This document shows positions 16,823 to 25,777 of a DNA stretch of 64,000 bases, piece after piece. Every line of letters starts with the position of its first letter. Positions within the stretch are counted from its first letter, which is position 1. The stretch is taken from NCBI GenBank assembly GCA_903959905.1, contig CAJBYO010000005.1:336674-400673 (forward strand). Reading direction: 5' to 3'. This DNA comes from an uncultured Bacteroidales bacterium (lineage in GTDB: Bacteria > Bacteroidota > Bacteroidia > Bacteroidales > FEN-979). The notes beneath the pieces are model-generated. The model worked only from the letters and a program-made list of their open reading frames with translations, was not told where the DNA came from and searched no databases. A program made the translations under genes and the position numbers.

Positions 16823-18055
16823 ATGAATCCAATCCTCAGTGAAATTTTCTCCAGCCCCTGGCTGATCTCCACCGAAAGATCGGCGGCTTATGCTTCCGTC
16901 CTTCTGTCGTTGATCAAAGGGGAGAACATTTCTGAAGGTGATTCATCTCTTGCAAGGGAAAGAAACCGACCGTTCGTGCTGGCCGGCTCCGGGGATCAGA
17001 AACAACGCTTTGGATTTTCAGACAGCAACATCCCTGGCGGTTCTGTTGCCGTGATCCCAATCCGGAGTGAAATCCTTAAATACGACCAACCCTGCGGACC
17101 CAGGGGAACCCAGTCTCTGTTGAACGATGTCAAAGCGGCTGATCAAAATCCCAATATCAGCAGCATGGTTCTGGTTGTGGACAGCCCAGGTGGACAGGTC
17201 GCCGGGACTGATCTACTGGCTGAAGCCATAAAGAATTCATCTACACCCATTGTAGCATTTATCGACGGATTGGCTGCCAGCGCTGCTTACTGGATCATCT
17301 CCGGGGCAACCAAGATCATCGCCAGCTCAGACCTTGACAGGATCGGTTCCATCGGCACGATGCTCATGGTGGAAGATCTCAAGCCTGCCCTGGAGCATCT
17401 CGGTGTTAAATTCCATGAAGTTTATGCCAGCCTGTCAACGGATAAGAACAAGGATTTTAACCAGGTGCTTGACGGCAATTATGATCAGTACCGCAAGAAT
17501 GTCCTGGATGTGATCAACACGAAATTCTTATCCACTGTAAAGTCTAACCGGGCAAACCTTGACGATTCCACCCTGACGGGTAAAATCTATTTTGCACCCC
17601 AGGCCATTGAACTCGGGCTTATCGATCAGATCGGAACGCTAGAGCAGGCAATAGAAGAAGCCTTTACAATGGCAGAGACTTCCCGGGAACAATCAATTGA
17701 AAACGAAACCAAAAAAACCGAAACAATGAAAATGAAAATTACCTGGAAGGCCATTCAGAACTTTTTCAAAATGGACCCGACCAGCCTGGATTCCCAGGAA
17801 CTGACCGATGAACGGGTACAGCAGATCAATGATCAACTGGCTACCGTCACTTCAAGGAATGAAGAACTTGAAAAACTTCTTTCGAATGAAAAATCGGCAC
17901 ATGCAAAGACACTGGCCGACCTGGAAACTTTGCGTGGTGAAGATGCCGGCAGTGAGACTGTCGCCCCAAAGGGAGCGGACAAGCTTCCCGGTGGCAATGC
18001 TGATGATCAGCCGGTCTTTGCCCATGACAAGATCGCCGATGAATATTGCGCCTGA
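16823..18055 (+). CDS. S49 capsid maturation protease with scaffold tail
   Basis: 410 residues. The N-terminal two thirds is an S49 (SppA/ClpP-fold) peptidase: VDSPGGQVAGTDLL, then DGLAASAAYWI with the likely nucleophile Ser near residue 153, then GSIGTMLM. The C-terminal third is charged and coiled-coil-like (QINDQLATVTSRNEELEKLL), as in scaffold proteins. An in-frame ATG at 17726 would give a free scaffold of about 109 residues, like the lambda C/Nu3 arrangement. The gene directly precedes the major capsid gene. Confidence 0.85.
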   Translation: MNPILSEIFSSPWLISTERSAAYASVLLSLIKGENISEGDSSLARERNRPFVLAGSGDQKQRFGFSDSNIPGGSVAVIPIRSEILKYDQPCGPRGTQSLLNDVKAADQNPNISSMVLVVDSPGGQVAGTDLLAEAIKNSSTPIVAFIDGLAASAAYWIISGATKIIASSDLDRIGSIGTMLMVEDLKPALEHLGVKFHEVYASLSTDKNKDFNQVLDGNYDQYRKNVLDVINTKFLSTVKSNRANLDDSTLTGKIYFAPQAIELGLIDQIGTLEQAIEEAFTMAETSREQSIENETKKTETMKMKITWKAIQNFFKMDPTSLDSQELTDERVQQINDQLATVTSRNEELEKLLSNEKSAHAKTLADLETLRGEDAGSETVAPKGADKLPGGNADDQPVFAHDKIADEYCA

Positions 18056-18086
18056 TCAACTTTGAAACCAATAAACCCAAAATAAA

Positions 18087-19034
18087 ATGGCAGAAACAAT
18101 TTCGTTACAGGACCTTAAAACTGCGTTTGGTACCTATATCGGTACCAACCAGAAGGACATCCTCAGGCTGTTGACCCAGCCGACCGTCTCTGAAAAATAC
18201 ATGACGACAGTCGCTTCCCAGGATCTTGTTCACCGTGCCTCCAAAGCTGTGATCGATGATCTGGTGCAGGGTTTTCAGAAGACCTGGACACCCAAAGGAA
18301 AGGCAAAGTTCACCCCGATCGAGATACCGCAGCGCCGGCACAAGATCGATCTTTCGTTCTATCCGGACGAGATCATGGAAACCTGGCTCGGGTTCTTGGG
18401 CGATGAAGCCACTGACCGCAAGGCATGGCCGATCACCCGGTATATTATCGAGCAACTCATCCTTCCCAAAGTCCTGGATAACCGTGAGCTGAAACTCATT
18501 GGCACAGGGGACTACGCTCCTCCGGTTGATGGCACCGCCCAGGCTGTCGGACTCTCCATGGACGGGTTCTGCACGATCCTCAAGGATAAGCATACAGCCG
18601 GGAATTCCAACATCAACTTTATCACGCTGGAAGCACTTACCGAGGAAAACATCTTTGACCAGGTCGAAGGTTTCGGTAAGAATGTAGATGCCCTGTATTT
18701 GGACCTCTCCATGAACGTCTTCCTTTCCCGCAAATGGTACGCTGCTTATCACCGCAAGCGTAGGGACCTGCACGGCATGGACACCAACTATACCGGGATG
18801 AAAGATGTGATCGAAGGAACGAACCTGACCCTCGTTCCGCTTCCTTCGATGACCGGGGAGAACATCGTGTTCACCACCCCGAAGGAAAACTTCATCCGGT
18901 TGATCAACCGCAACAACGGCGCTTCTAACATCACTGTGGAAAGCATCGACCGTCAGATCAAGGTCTTTGCTGACTGGTACGAGTCCGTCGGCTTCGGCAT
19001 TGAAGAAGCAGTATTTGCCAGCGTTCCCGCTTAA
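18087..19034 (+). CDS. major capsid protein
   Basis: 315 residues, acidic to neutral and without signal peptide, directly downstream of the protease-scaffold gene, the usual place of the HK97-type capsid gene. The text (FYPDEIMETWLGFL, LYLDLSMNVFLSRKWYAAYH, a C-terminal FADWYESVGFGIEEAVF) fits an HK97-like coat protein, though no short diagnostic motif exists. Assignment is from position, size and composition. Confidence 0.75.
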   Translation: MAETISLQDLKTAFGTYIGTNQKDILRLLTQPTVSEKYMTTVASQDLVHRASKAVIDDLVQGFQKTWTPKGKAKFTPIEIPQRRHKIDLSFYPDEIMETWLGFLGDEATDRKAWPITRYIIEQLILPKVLDNRELKLIGTGDYAPPVDGTAQAVGLSMDGFCTILKDKHTAGNSNINFITLEALTEENIFDQVEGFGKNVDALYLDLSMNVFLSRKWYAAYHRKRRDLHGMDTNYTGMKDVIEGTNLTLVPLPSMTGENIVFTTPKENFIRLINRNNGASNITVESIDRQIKVFADWYESVGFGIEEAVFASVPA

Positions 19035-19054
19035 CCTTAAAATCTTAAAAGACC

Positions 19055-19612
19055 ATGAGCATACCACTTTTTGACCTTTTCAAGCCCACCGTCAGAAACG
19101 CCGGAGGTGGCGGCGGGATAAAATCCGAGATCATTCTGATCATGGAAAATGATATCGACTGGACTACATTCCCTGACAGGGATGCGGACGGGGTGACCAT
19201 TTCCAGCGATATTCCGCTTCTTACCGGAAAATTCATGCACAGCTTTTATATGACCCAGGGAACGATCAAGCCTTCGCAGAAAAAGCTAAAAGGTTCTAAC
19301 CAGGACTGCGGCGGTTACGAAATCGGCGTGGAAGGCTTTTACCCCGGGATCGAAAAAGCGGTGCAGAAATGGATCCAGAACTTCGGGATCGATTTCAAAG
19401 GGATTGTCATCATCCAAAACTGTGCTTCAGCCAAGCGCTATCTGATCGGTGAACCCTGTAACCTGGTGCACCTTGAAACGATCGAGACCACCTGGGGTGA
19501 GGAGATCGACAAGGACAAGGGGCACAAATTCGGTTTCCTGTGCAAGCAGGGATCACCGATGGCCTTCTATGAAGGTGCCCTTGTGATGGATCCCAATCCA
19601 CCCGTAAATTAA
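19055..19612 (+). CDS. phage structural protein (tail tube or head-tail candidate)
   Basis: 185 residues, 20 bp after the capsid gene and last before a strong terminator, so part of the head operon. Beta-rich with a glycine stretch (AGGGGGIKSEI) and several conserved-looking aromatic segments (GKFMHSFYMTQGTIKPSQ). The family is not recognised. By size it could be the tail tube or a capsid decoration protein. Confidence 0.55.
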   Translation: MSIPLFDLFKPTVRNAGGGGGIKSEIILIMENDIDWTTFPDRDADGVTISSDIPLLTGKFMHSFYMTQGTIKPSQKKLKGSNQDCGGYEIGVEGFYPGIEKAVQKWIQNFGIDFKGIVIIQNCASAKRYLIGEPCNLVHLETIETTWGEEIDKDKGHKFGFLCKQGSPMAFYEGALVMDPNPPVN

Positions 19613-19652
19613 TCAATGAAGCTTCTGTAGTGTTTTCATAGGTGTTAGTTTG

Positions 19653-19684
19653 AGCCTGTCGGAGCGATCCGGCAGGCTTTTTTT
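19653..19684 (+). terminator. Rho-independent terminator of capsid operon
   Basis: AGCCTGTCGG, 6-nt loop, CCGGCAGGCT followed by seven T. It ends the unit that began at the second late promoter. Confidence 0.88.
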
Positions 19685-19864
19685 ATCAAAAATGAAACAG
19701 CCCTTCATATTGAAAAACAAAAGACTTATGAACAGGATCAAATATAAAGTCGTCTGAAGGAAGCAAAAATTATTATACTTTTAATCCTGAAATACTTTCA
19801 AACAAAGATGCAACTGACCATTGTTTGGAGAGGTTAAATTTTATTTGAATTTAAATTTCTAGTT

Positions 19865-20161
19865 ATGAAAATTCGGGTTGATAAGAATTTTATTCAAAAT
19901 TTTGAGAATCTTTGCTTTTTCTATGGCTTTCGTGAATGTAAGGCAGATCCTACAATAAATTTCTTAAAAATTAATGATAGTGATTATTTGCTTTTAAAGC
20001 TGTTTTCCAAAGGCACAATTATCGATCTCATACATGCCAAATTTGAAGAAGGTGAGAGTCCTTGTTCTTCAGAACCTTGTTGGGAAAAACTTATCAGGCC
20101 TGGCTTTGACCCACAACAAGATTCGAAAATTCTTAAGGAATTAATTAATAAATTGAAATAA
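19865..20161 (+). CDS. hypothetical protein, AT-rich cargo gene
   Basis: 98 residues, no recognised family, with four Cys (CFFYGFREC, CSSEPCW). The region is notably more AT-rich than the capsid genes on either side and the gene stands alone between two terminators (19653-19684 and 20242-20273) without the late promoter element. That is the pattern of a moron, a cargo gene possibly expressed in the lysogen. Confidence 0.55.
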   Translation: MKIRVDKNFIQNFENLCFFYGFRECKADPTINFLKINDSDYLLLKLFSKGTIIDLIHAKFEEGESPCSSEPCWEKLIRPGFDPQQDSKILKELINKLK

Positions 20162-20241
20162 ACTGAAAATGTATTTCAAGAAGTTGTGAGAAAACGTATT
20201 CCACAATTTAGAACATAAAATTGATCACGGTCAGGATAGGA

Positions 20242-20273
20242 AAATGCTTGCTTTCCTAAAGCAGGCATTTTTT
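20242..20273 (+). terminator. Rho-independent terminator
   Basis: AAATGCTTGCTTT pairs with AAAGCAGGCATTT across a 3-nt loop, followed by T residues. It closes the AT-rich cargo gene immediately before the next late promoter. Confidence 0.85.
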
Positions 20274-20275
20274 AT

Positions 20276-20314
20276 GTCCTTTAATCACTGCAATTGCAGC
20301 GATAATTTCGCTGC
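20276..20314 (+). promoter_or_regulatory. late promoter P3
   Basis: GTCCTTTAAT (20276-20285), 17 bp, TAATTTCG (20303-20310), then 4 nt to ATG 20315. It drives the packaging genes. Confidence 0.7.
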
Positions 20315-20974
20315 ATGGATCATGAAATCTTTACTTGGCTGAATTCAGAGCAGGATTACCCTTCAGGGCTTTTATTGTACGACCGGTTCTGCAAGAACCC
20401 AAACCTCGGGAGAATTCTACGAGTTGGGGGAGCAACCGGCAAGAATCGGTTGACCCTTGCATACGAGCTGGGAAAGATCGTCCGGCACTTGGTTTCTCTT
20501 CATGTTATTAAAGTGACACAATCTCAGAAATATCAGGAAAATCATGAAGAAAAGAAACCGGTGCAGATACCGGCCATCCTGATTGAAGATGTCCGCAAAG
20601 AGCAGAAAATGATCTATAAGATGCTCGACAATCTTCATGCTATCCTTCCCCTGAGAGACCTCCAGGAGCGCAGGGAGATCGCTTTTCAAATTCTGGACCT
20701 TGATGACCGGCTGAAGGAGATCACCGAAAGGATCGCCCATTATGAAAAGCATGGCATCCTCTTGCCAGCACCTGAAGCAGAAACCCTGCAAAAGGCTTCT
20801 GAATTGTCCGATGCCGACCTGATCCGCCGGCAGATCAATGTCCGGACGTATATCACCAGGTACAAACGCCTGGTGGCAGATGCCAAATCAATTAAATCCT
20901 TATCCAGGAACAGGGAGCTTCTGGAGAAGTTCCAACTTGAACTGGAAGACATTACCAAAAGACTGAACAAATGA
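20315..20974 (+). CDS. phage protein with coiled coil, unknown
   Basis: 219 residues. The first 70 residues (IFTWLNSEQDYPSGLLLYDR) may be a small folded domain. The remainder is strongly helical and charged (DLDDRLKEITERIAHYEKHG, LLEKFQLELEDITKRLNK), suggesting a coiled coil. It opens the packaging operon and overlaps the PLD-domain gene by 4 bp. The function is not recognised. Confidence 0.6.
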   Translation: MDHEIFTWLNSEQDYPSGLLLYDRFCKNPNLGRILRVGGATGKNRLTLAYELGKIVRHLVSLHVIKVTQSQKYQENHEEKKPVQIPAILIEDVRKEQKMIYKMLDNLHAILPLRDLQERREIAFQILDLDDRLKEITERIAHYEKHGILLPAPEAETLQKASELSDADLIRRQINVRTYITRYKRLVADAKSIKSLSRNRELLEKFQLELEDITKRLNK

Positions 20975-21564
20975 GCCTTTTTACAACCGATGATCTTTCA
21001 AGGAAAAAGCCGGACAGAAAACAGTCCGGATCGGTTGCATTTTCCGGAACGAATGTCCTGAAAATAGGCAAGGCAAGGGAAAAGCTTGTGCAGGTTTTCG
21101 GCAGTGTTATTCAAGGCCAGAGTATACATTATGCCTCCCTGGGTGAATGGTCAACACATGACCTGTTGTTTTTTCTCCTGGAACAGACCGGTCCTGCCCG
21201 TGTCTATTTCACAACCTGGGCGATATCCGAGTATGCCATCAGGCAGTTGTACCAATTCATTGAACAAGGCCTGATCCTTGAACTGAAAGGTATATTCGAT
21301 TATCGCAATGGCATCCGCAAGCCTGCCGAGCTGCAGTTCCTCCAAAAGATCACCACCGATATCAAAGCCGCCAAGTGCCATGCCAAGGTCACGGTCGTGG
21401 AAAACGACCTGTGGGGGATCAGCGTAGTGGGATCGGCAAACTATACACGCAACCCCCGCATTGAAGCGGGTGTTTTGTGCTGCGATAAAACTGTGGCAGC
21501 ATTTCACCGGGATTGGATATTAAATGAACTCTCAAATACAAGCGCCTTTGATCGACCTGAATGA
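20971..21564 (+). CDS. phospholipase D-like (HKD) domain protein
   Basis: 197 residues. One HKD-type active site is visible: CHAKVTVVEND (HxK) followed by VVGSANYTRNPRIE (GSxN plus Glu), the pattern of PLD-superfamily nucleases and phosphotransferases. Only one motif is present, so activity would need a dimer, as in Nuc and BfiI. It lies in the packaging operon, overlapping the next gene by 41 bp. It may act as a nuclease in packaging or as an accessory factor; the role is not established. Confidence 0.7.
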   Translation: MSLFTTDDLSRKKPDRKQSGSVAFSGTNVLKIGKAREKLVQVFGSVIQGQSIHYASLGEWSTHDLLFFLLEQTGPARVYFTTWAISEYAIRQLYQFIEQGLILELKGIFDYRNGIRKPAELQFLQKITTDIKAAKCHAKVTVVENDLWGISVVGSANYTRNPRIEAGVLCCDKTVAAFHRDWILNELSNTSAFDRPE

Positions 21565-21829
21565 ATCTTTCATCACCGAAGTTGAAGCCTACGCTTCGCT
21601 GATGTTCACAAAAGAAGAGATCGCCGTGATCCTGGAAGTTGACCCAGCAGAGTTGGCCACAATTCTTGAGGCTCAGGATAATCTTGTTTTTAAAGCTTTC
21701 CAGCGGGGTAGGCTCAAACGTGAAGCGGAAGTCCGCAAGGGGATCTTTGACCTAGCTCAGAATGGTTCTTCGCCTGCTCAGACCTTTGCCATGAAGCTGA
21801 TTGAAAACGCTAAAGCCGATGATTTATGA
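21524..21829 (+). CDS. phage HTH-like protein, possible small terminase part
   Basis: 101 residues, starting inside the PLD gene. A helix-turn-helix-like stretch (FTKEEIAVILEVDPAELATI) is followed by a basic helix (AFQRGRLKREAEVRKGIFDL) and SPAQTFAMKLIENA, a pattern common in small terminase subunits and DNA-binding phage proteins. It overlaps the next gene by 4 bp and lies two genes before the large terminase. Confidence 0.6.
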   Translation: MNSQIQAPLIDLNESFITEVEAYASLMFTKEEIAVILEVDPAELATILEAQDNLVFKAFQRGRLKREAEVRKGIFDLAQNGSSPAQTFAMKLIENAKADDL

Positions 21830-22440
21830 AAAGCCTGATATCAGAAACAACTCTTGAGCGGATCAGACTGTATTATCTGAAAGGTAACGTAGAATTATCA
21901 GAGCATGATCAGCAGCTTCGCGAGCGTTGGGAAGCCGCCCATTCCATGCTGATAAATCAAAACAGCGTTGTCCGGGAAGTTGTAAAAATGCTAATGAAAG
22001 TCTATAAAATATCTGACGTACAGGCCTATCGTGATGTCTACAATTGCACCCGGTGTTTCGGACCTGTCGGTGGAATGGACCGCCAGGCGCTCAGGAACAT
22101 GGTCACGCAATGGGCAATAGAAGATTACCGTAAAGCCCGGGTGAAGAATGATTTCAGGGCAATGGACAAATTCCTGGAAAGAATCACCAAGGCCAACAAT
22201 CTTGATAAAGAGGATATGGAACTGCCCGATCCTTCGAAGATCCAGCCTCCGGTTCAGCTTTTGTCCATCAATTACACTTTTCTCAATTCAGAGTTTTTCA
22301 AGCTCATTGACCCCAAAGCCCAGCAAGCTCTTTTGGCATTGAATGAAAAGGTGATGGCGCTAATCGATGCTTCCCCAATTGCAGACTATAAAAATATCCT
22401 TCTTGCCGATGACACCCACTATGAAGATGTCCGGGACTGA
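21826..22440 (+). CDS. phage protein, candidate small terminase subunit
   Basis: 204 residues, helical, beginning MKSLISETTLERIRLYYLKG. The central part (MKVYKISDVQAYRDVYNCTR) and a helical C-terminus fit small terminase subunits, and it directly precedes and overlaps the large terminase gene. No diagnostic motif is visible, so it shares the small-terminase candidacy with the gene before it. Confidence 0.5.
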   Translation: MKSLISETTLERIRLYYLKGNVELSEHDQQLRERWEAAHSMLINQNSVVREVVKMLMKVYKISDVQAYRDVYNCTRCFGPVGGMDRQALRNMVTQWAIEDYRKARVKNDFRAMDKFLERITKANNLDKEDMELPDPSKIQPPVQLLSINYTFLNSEFFKLIDPKAQQALLALNEKVMALIDASPIADYKNILLADDTHYEDVRD

Positions 22441-23932
22441 AGTCGGACCTGCCCCCTTTCTGAATGATCCTCAGGTGGCCATCCAGCTTTCTCATTGTCC
22501 GCATAAGGTTTTTATCGGTGGCAGGGGAGTTGGCAAGACAACCATCATTGCCGAAGAGATCATTAAATATTTCGTTGCAATGCCAAGGGGAAAGATATCT
22601 CTCAATGGCCTGACCTATTTTCATATTCGTACCAAATCCCTGCCCCCAATCATTGATCACTTGGAACGCCGTGGGATTTACCGGGGCATACATTATTTTA
22701 TCGGTCATAAAGCTCCAGCAAAATACAACTGGCCGGAACCGTATGCCCCACCGTTGGATTATACAAACTGCATTCATTTCCATAACGGGTTTGTCGTTGA
22801 ATTCAACTCCTTCGATCGTCCGGAAATGGCCCGGTCAGGGTCCTATGATGCAATGATTTTTGACGAATGCACGAAACTCAAGAAATCGGCCATTGATGCC
22901 GATGTTCTTCCTGCAAACCGTGGCAACAGGGACCGGTTCGGTCATTTACGCTTTCATCATGGCACGCTTTTCCTGGGCACCATGCCACTGACCCCGGATG
23001 GAGATTGGGTTTTCGACTACCAGGAACTTTCAAAACAGTTTCCTGACCGTTATTTTTACATGGAATCTTCCGCCATGAGGAACATACATATCCTCGGAGA
23101 GATGTACTTTAGGGATCTTAAAAGAGTTTTACCCAAAATCGTCTATGACTTGGAAGTGCTGAATATACGGCGCAAACAAAACACCAATGGATTCTATCCG
23201 CTTCTGAAGTCTTCTGTTCATGGCTATAGCGACTCTTACGAGTACGGCTATATTGATGAAGCCAGCCGGCAGACCAGGGGGAGCGTCTTTGACTGTCGTG
23301 CAGACAAGGATTGCATCGACAGTGAGCCACTGTACATTTCCTTTGACTTTGGCACAACACAAAACTGCCTGATCGTTGCACAATGGGACAGACAATTGAA
23401 CGAGTGCAGGATCATCCGTAATTTCTATGTCGAAAACGAGACACTATCAGCCCTGGTGCAGAAGTTCATAGATCATTATAAACCCAAACAGAACAGGTTC
23501 GTATACCTTTATGGAGGGTCGGATGGAAACCGCAAGAATGATGCTGCATCGAGGGATTCGTATTTCGATGATGTTAGAGACCAGTTATCAAAGGCAAGAT
23601 GGGATGTCCAGTTAAGAGCAGAACTGTATGAAGCACACCACATGGACAAGTACCAGTTCTGGTACAAGTTCCTGTCCGGGGAGTACCCATCCCTGCCTGC
23701 CTTTCGCATTAACCTGAACAATGCAATGGAGACATTCTTCTCAATGGAGAATGCTCCCATCCTTCCCCAGGAATTCAAGAAAGACAAATCCTCAGAAAGA
23801 AAAAAAGATCAGCCAAGATGGAAAGCAACAGACTTGTCCGATGCTGTGGACAATCTGTTCTATTGGCTGCTCAGTCCATTGGCAGGGGATCAATACCCAT
23901 CCAATGATATAATGTTTCTCCCAGGTCGATAG
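22409..23932 (+). CDS. terminase large subunit
   Basis: About 507 residues from ATG 22409, inside the end of the preceding gene; ATG 22421 is an alternative. Walker A FIGGRGVGKTT lies near residues 37-44 and Walker B AMIFDECTK near 148-155, the packaging ATPase. The nuclease part has YISFDFGTTQNCLIV near residue 311, the usual first Asp of the RNase H-like terminase nuclease. It pumps and cuts DNA at the portal. Unusually, the portal gene is 9 kb away behind the restriction-modification block. Confidence 0.9.
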   Translation: MTPTMKMSGTEVGPAPFLNDPQVAIQLSHCPHKVFIGGRGVGKTTIIAEEIIKYFVAMPRGKISLNGLTYFHIRTKSLPPIIDHLERRGIYRGIHYFIGHKAPAKYNWPEPYAPPLDYTNCIHFHNGFVVEFNSFDRPEMARSGSYDAMIFDECTKLKKSAIDADVLPANRGNRDRFGHLRFHHGTLFLGTMPLTPDGDWVFDYQELSKQFPDRYFYMESSAMRNIHILGEMYFRDLKRVLPKIVYDLEVLNIRRKQNTNGFYPLLKSSVHGYSDSYEYGYIDEASRQTRGSVFDCRADKDCIDSEPLYISFDFGTTQNCLIVAQWDRQLNECRIIRNFYVENETLSALVQKFIDHYKPKQNRFVYLYGGSDGNRKNDAASRDSYFDDVRDQLSKARWDVQLRAELYEAHHMDKYQFWYKFLSGEYPSLPAFRINLNNAMETFFSMENAPILPQEFKKDKSSERKKDQPRWKATDLSDAVDNLFYWLLSPLAGDQYPSNDIMFLPGR

Positions 23933-24061
23933 GGGAGCTTCCCTCTTTATTTTCTTTTTTATATTCAAATTGTGATATATGTAGTATCAATTCATATATC
24001 CAAAAAATAAACGAAAAGTGCAATTGTATTTTTCGATAGGGCGGGGCGTGCACTTCGTGGA

Positions 24062-24110
24062 GATTTTGTAACTACAAAAGAAATTTTCATTCCTTTTGTA
24101 GTTACAAATC
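24062..24110. repeat. inverted repeat in noncoding region
   Basis: TTTTGTAACTACAAAAG (24064-24080) pairs with CTTTTGTAGTTACAAA (24093-24108) across 12 nt. Each arm is itself nearly palindromic (TTTTGTA-ACTACAAAA). It lies in the 600-bp gene-poor space after terminase and may be a protein-binding site or a terminator without T tract. Confidence 0.6.
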
Positions 24111-24114
24111 AGCA

Positions 24115-24475
24115 AAATAACATTTCTGTTTTGTAGTAAGCCAAACGGGCGAACTGCTTTTCTTTGGATAGTGGTGTCAAAGCAAAGCAGCAAAAGAAAA
24201 CACCGGCAGGTAAGGACCTGCTTTTCAGCGGTGTACTTTTTTCTTTGTCAGTCATGGTCAAAGCAAAAAGTACCAAAAAAGAAACCCTTTGGCCGGCGCA
24301 CGGTTTAGCTCGAAATTTTGCTACAAAGTTACCTCCGAATAATTCGCTTGAAAAGTACCGCCTGAGCCTGGTACAGCTTAAAACTGTCAAGGGCGACCTC
24401 CTTATGGAACTGTCGCTCGTTGAGTTCTTTCATCCAGCATTCGCAGGAGTGACCCTAACCCATTGACATTATTTA
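24115..24475 (+). repeat. dispersed intergenic repeat, copy A
   Basis: Shares with copies B, C and D the order: CTTTTTTCTTTG-type T-rich start, a variable middle, GCGACCTCCT..TG..ACTGTCGC, GTTCTTTCAT, hairpin, GTGACCCTAA. Its terminal hairpin (TCATCC/GGAGTGA) is weak. No protein is supported here although a 100-codon frame is open. Confidence 0.65.
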
Positions 24476-24536
24476 TTATTCTCGGTAGTTGCCTTTGGCG
24501 TAAAAAATTTCTATTAACCTCTAAATCAAACGCTCT

Positions 24537-24710
24537 ATGAAAACTTACGCCAACACCACAAAAGAACAGTCAATCGTTGAAATCTTCTCCGAAATGATGG
24601 ATCAGATTTACTACGAAGGTTACACAGAAGATCTCATTGCTTCAGATCCCATAAAGTTTGACTGGGAACTGAAAGAGTTCCAGGCGCTCTTCTCAAAGAA
24701 AAGCAAATAA
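24537..24710 (+). CDS. small acidic hypothetical protein
   Basis: 57 residues: MKTYANTTKEQSIVEIFSEM and on to a C-terminal FQALFSKKSK. It has an ATG, coding-like composition and a terminator 15 bp after its stop, and its leader shares ATTAACCTCTAAA (24513-24525) with the gene at 29939, at nearly the same distance from the ATG. The function is unknown. It is probably an accessory gene expressed separately from the late units. Confidence 0.65.
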   Translation: MKTYANTTKEQSIVEIFSEMMDQIYYEGYTEDLIASDPIKFDWELKEFQALFSKKSK

Positions 24711-24724
24711 CATCACCAAGCACG

Positions 24725-24754
24725 GCAGGCAGCGAAAGCTGCCTGCTTTTTTTT
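24725..24754 (+). terminator. Rho-independent terminator
   Basis: GCAGGCAGC-GAAA-GCTGCCTGC plus eight T, directly downstream of the 57-residue gene. Confidence 0.92.
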
Positions 24755-25000
24755 ATGCTCGCTGAGATCCCAAATGAGTGCCACCCATGCACGGTGATCA
24801 AAATGAAATTCACAAAGTTATGCTCATGAAAATATTTTGCACTAAACACGACCTCCTGATGGATATGTCGCCTTCCAGGTTCATTCAGATTCTTCCTACG
24901 GAACAATCTGACCTGAATGTTTGCTGAAAATTTTCACTCCGCATCCTGCCCGGGTAAATTTCATTTACTCACCATCGGCCAGCCGGCTGATTAAAACCAA
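24755..25000 (+). repeat. dispersed intergenic repeat, copy B
   Basis: Contains CGACCTCCTGATGGATATGT, CGCC, GGTTCATTCAG, a strong hairpin (TCAGATT..TTCC-TAC-GGAA..AATCTGA) and GACCTGAATGTTTG, aligning with copy D in the last part. The space up to radC holds nothing else recognised. Confidence 0.65.
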
Positions 25001-25007
25001 TCATCCT

Positions 25008-25748
25008 ATGAAAAAAGCTAACACAACTTCAGATTTCGCCAGGGAAAACGGCGAACACTACGAAAACAGAATCCCTATGCGTCTCTGGGCTGAAGACGAC
25101 CTTCCCAGCGAAAAGATGTTGATGAAAGGTTCCGGAAGTCTTTCAGACGCTGAACTGCTAAGCATCATCATCGGTTCCGGCATATCTGGGGAAAATTCCC
25201 TTGAGATTGCCCGTAACCTGCTTTCCCGCTGTGGAAACAGCCTTTGCGAGTTCTGGAAGATCAGCGTTTCAGACCTGCAGAAGATCAAGGGCATCGGTCA
25301 GAAAAGGGCTGTGAAGATCTGCGCCATGTTTGCCCTTGCCCGCCGCAGGAACGAATCAGAAGTTATTCTCAAAGACAAAATTTCAAGGAGTACAGATGCC
25401 TTCGAAATCTTCAAATCCCTGATCGGCGACCTTCCTTACGAGGAATTCTGGATTTTGATGCTGAGCAAGGCAAACCGGGTCATCAAAAAAGTACGGATAT
25501 CCGAAGGTGGAGTATCCGGAACAGTTGTGGATCCGAAAAAGATTTACAAGATCGCCCTTGATCATCATGCTTCCAGTCTTATCCTGGGTCATAACCATCC
25601 TTCAGGCAATATCCAGCCCAGTGAAGCAGATCAAAAGATCACTAAGAAGATCAAAGAATGCGGCATTTTACTGGATATCGCTGTCCTGGATCATATAATC
25701 ATTGGTGATGACCGGTTTTATTCCTTCGCTGATGAAGGCACAATATAG
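25008..25748 (+). CDS. radC: RadC-family JAB/MPN domain protein
   Basis: 246 residues from ATG 25008. The N-terminal helix-hairpin-helix part (LSDAELLSIIIGSGISG, KIKGIGQKRAVKI) leads to the RadC JAB domain with the zinc-metalloprotease-like signature LGHNHPSG..PSEAD. RadC homologues are frequent on mobile elements and are often linked to anti-restriction or recombination; the biochemical role is unsettled. It opens the accessory block next to the restriction-modification genes. A truncated homologue lies in the host at 60491-60787. Confidence 0.9.
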   Translation: MKKANTTSDFARENGEHYENRIPMRLWAEDDLPSEKMLMKGSGSLSDAELLSIIIGSGISGENSLEIARNLLSRCGNSLCEFWKISVSDLQKIKGIGQKRAVKICAMFALARRRNESEVILKDKISRSTDAFEIFKSLIGDLPYEEFWILMLSKANRVIKKVRISEGGVSGTVVDPKKIYKIALDHHASSLILGHNHPSGNIQPSEADQKITKKIKECGILLDIAVLDHIIIGDDRFYSFADEGTI

Positions 25749-25754
25749 ATTTTT

Positions 25755-25777
25755 GCCCCGGGAAACCGGGGCATTTT
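25755..25777 (+). terminator. Rho-independent terminator after radC
   Basis: GCCCCGG-GAAA-CCGGGGC followed by ATTTTT, 6 bp downstream of the radC stop. Confidence 0.92.

Noticed and set aside
24164..24466. Plus-strand ORF of 100 codons after terminase
   Set aside because: It coincides with dispersed repeat copy A; the other copies do not keep the frame open, so the open frame is accidental.
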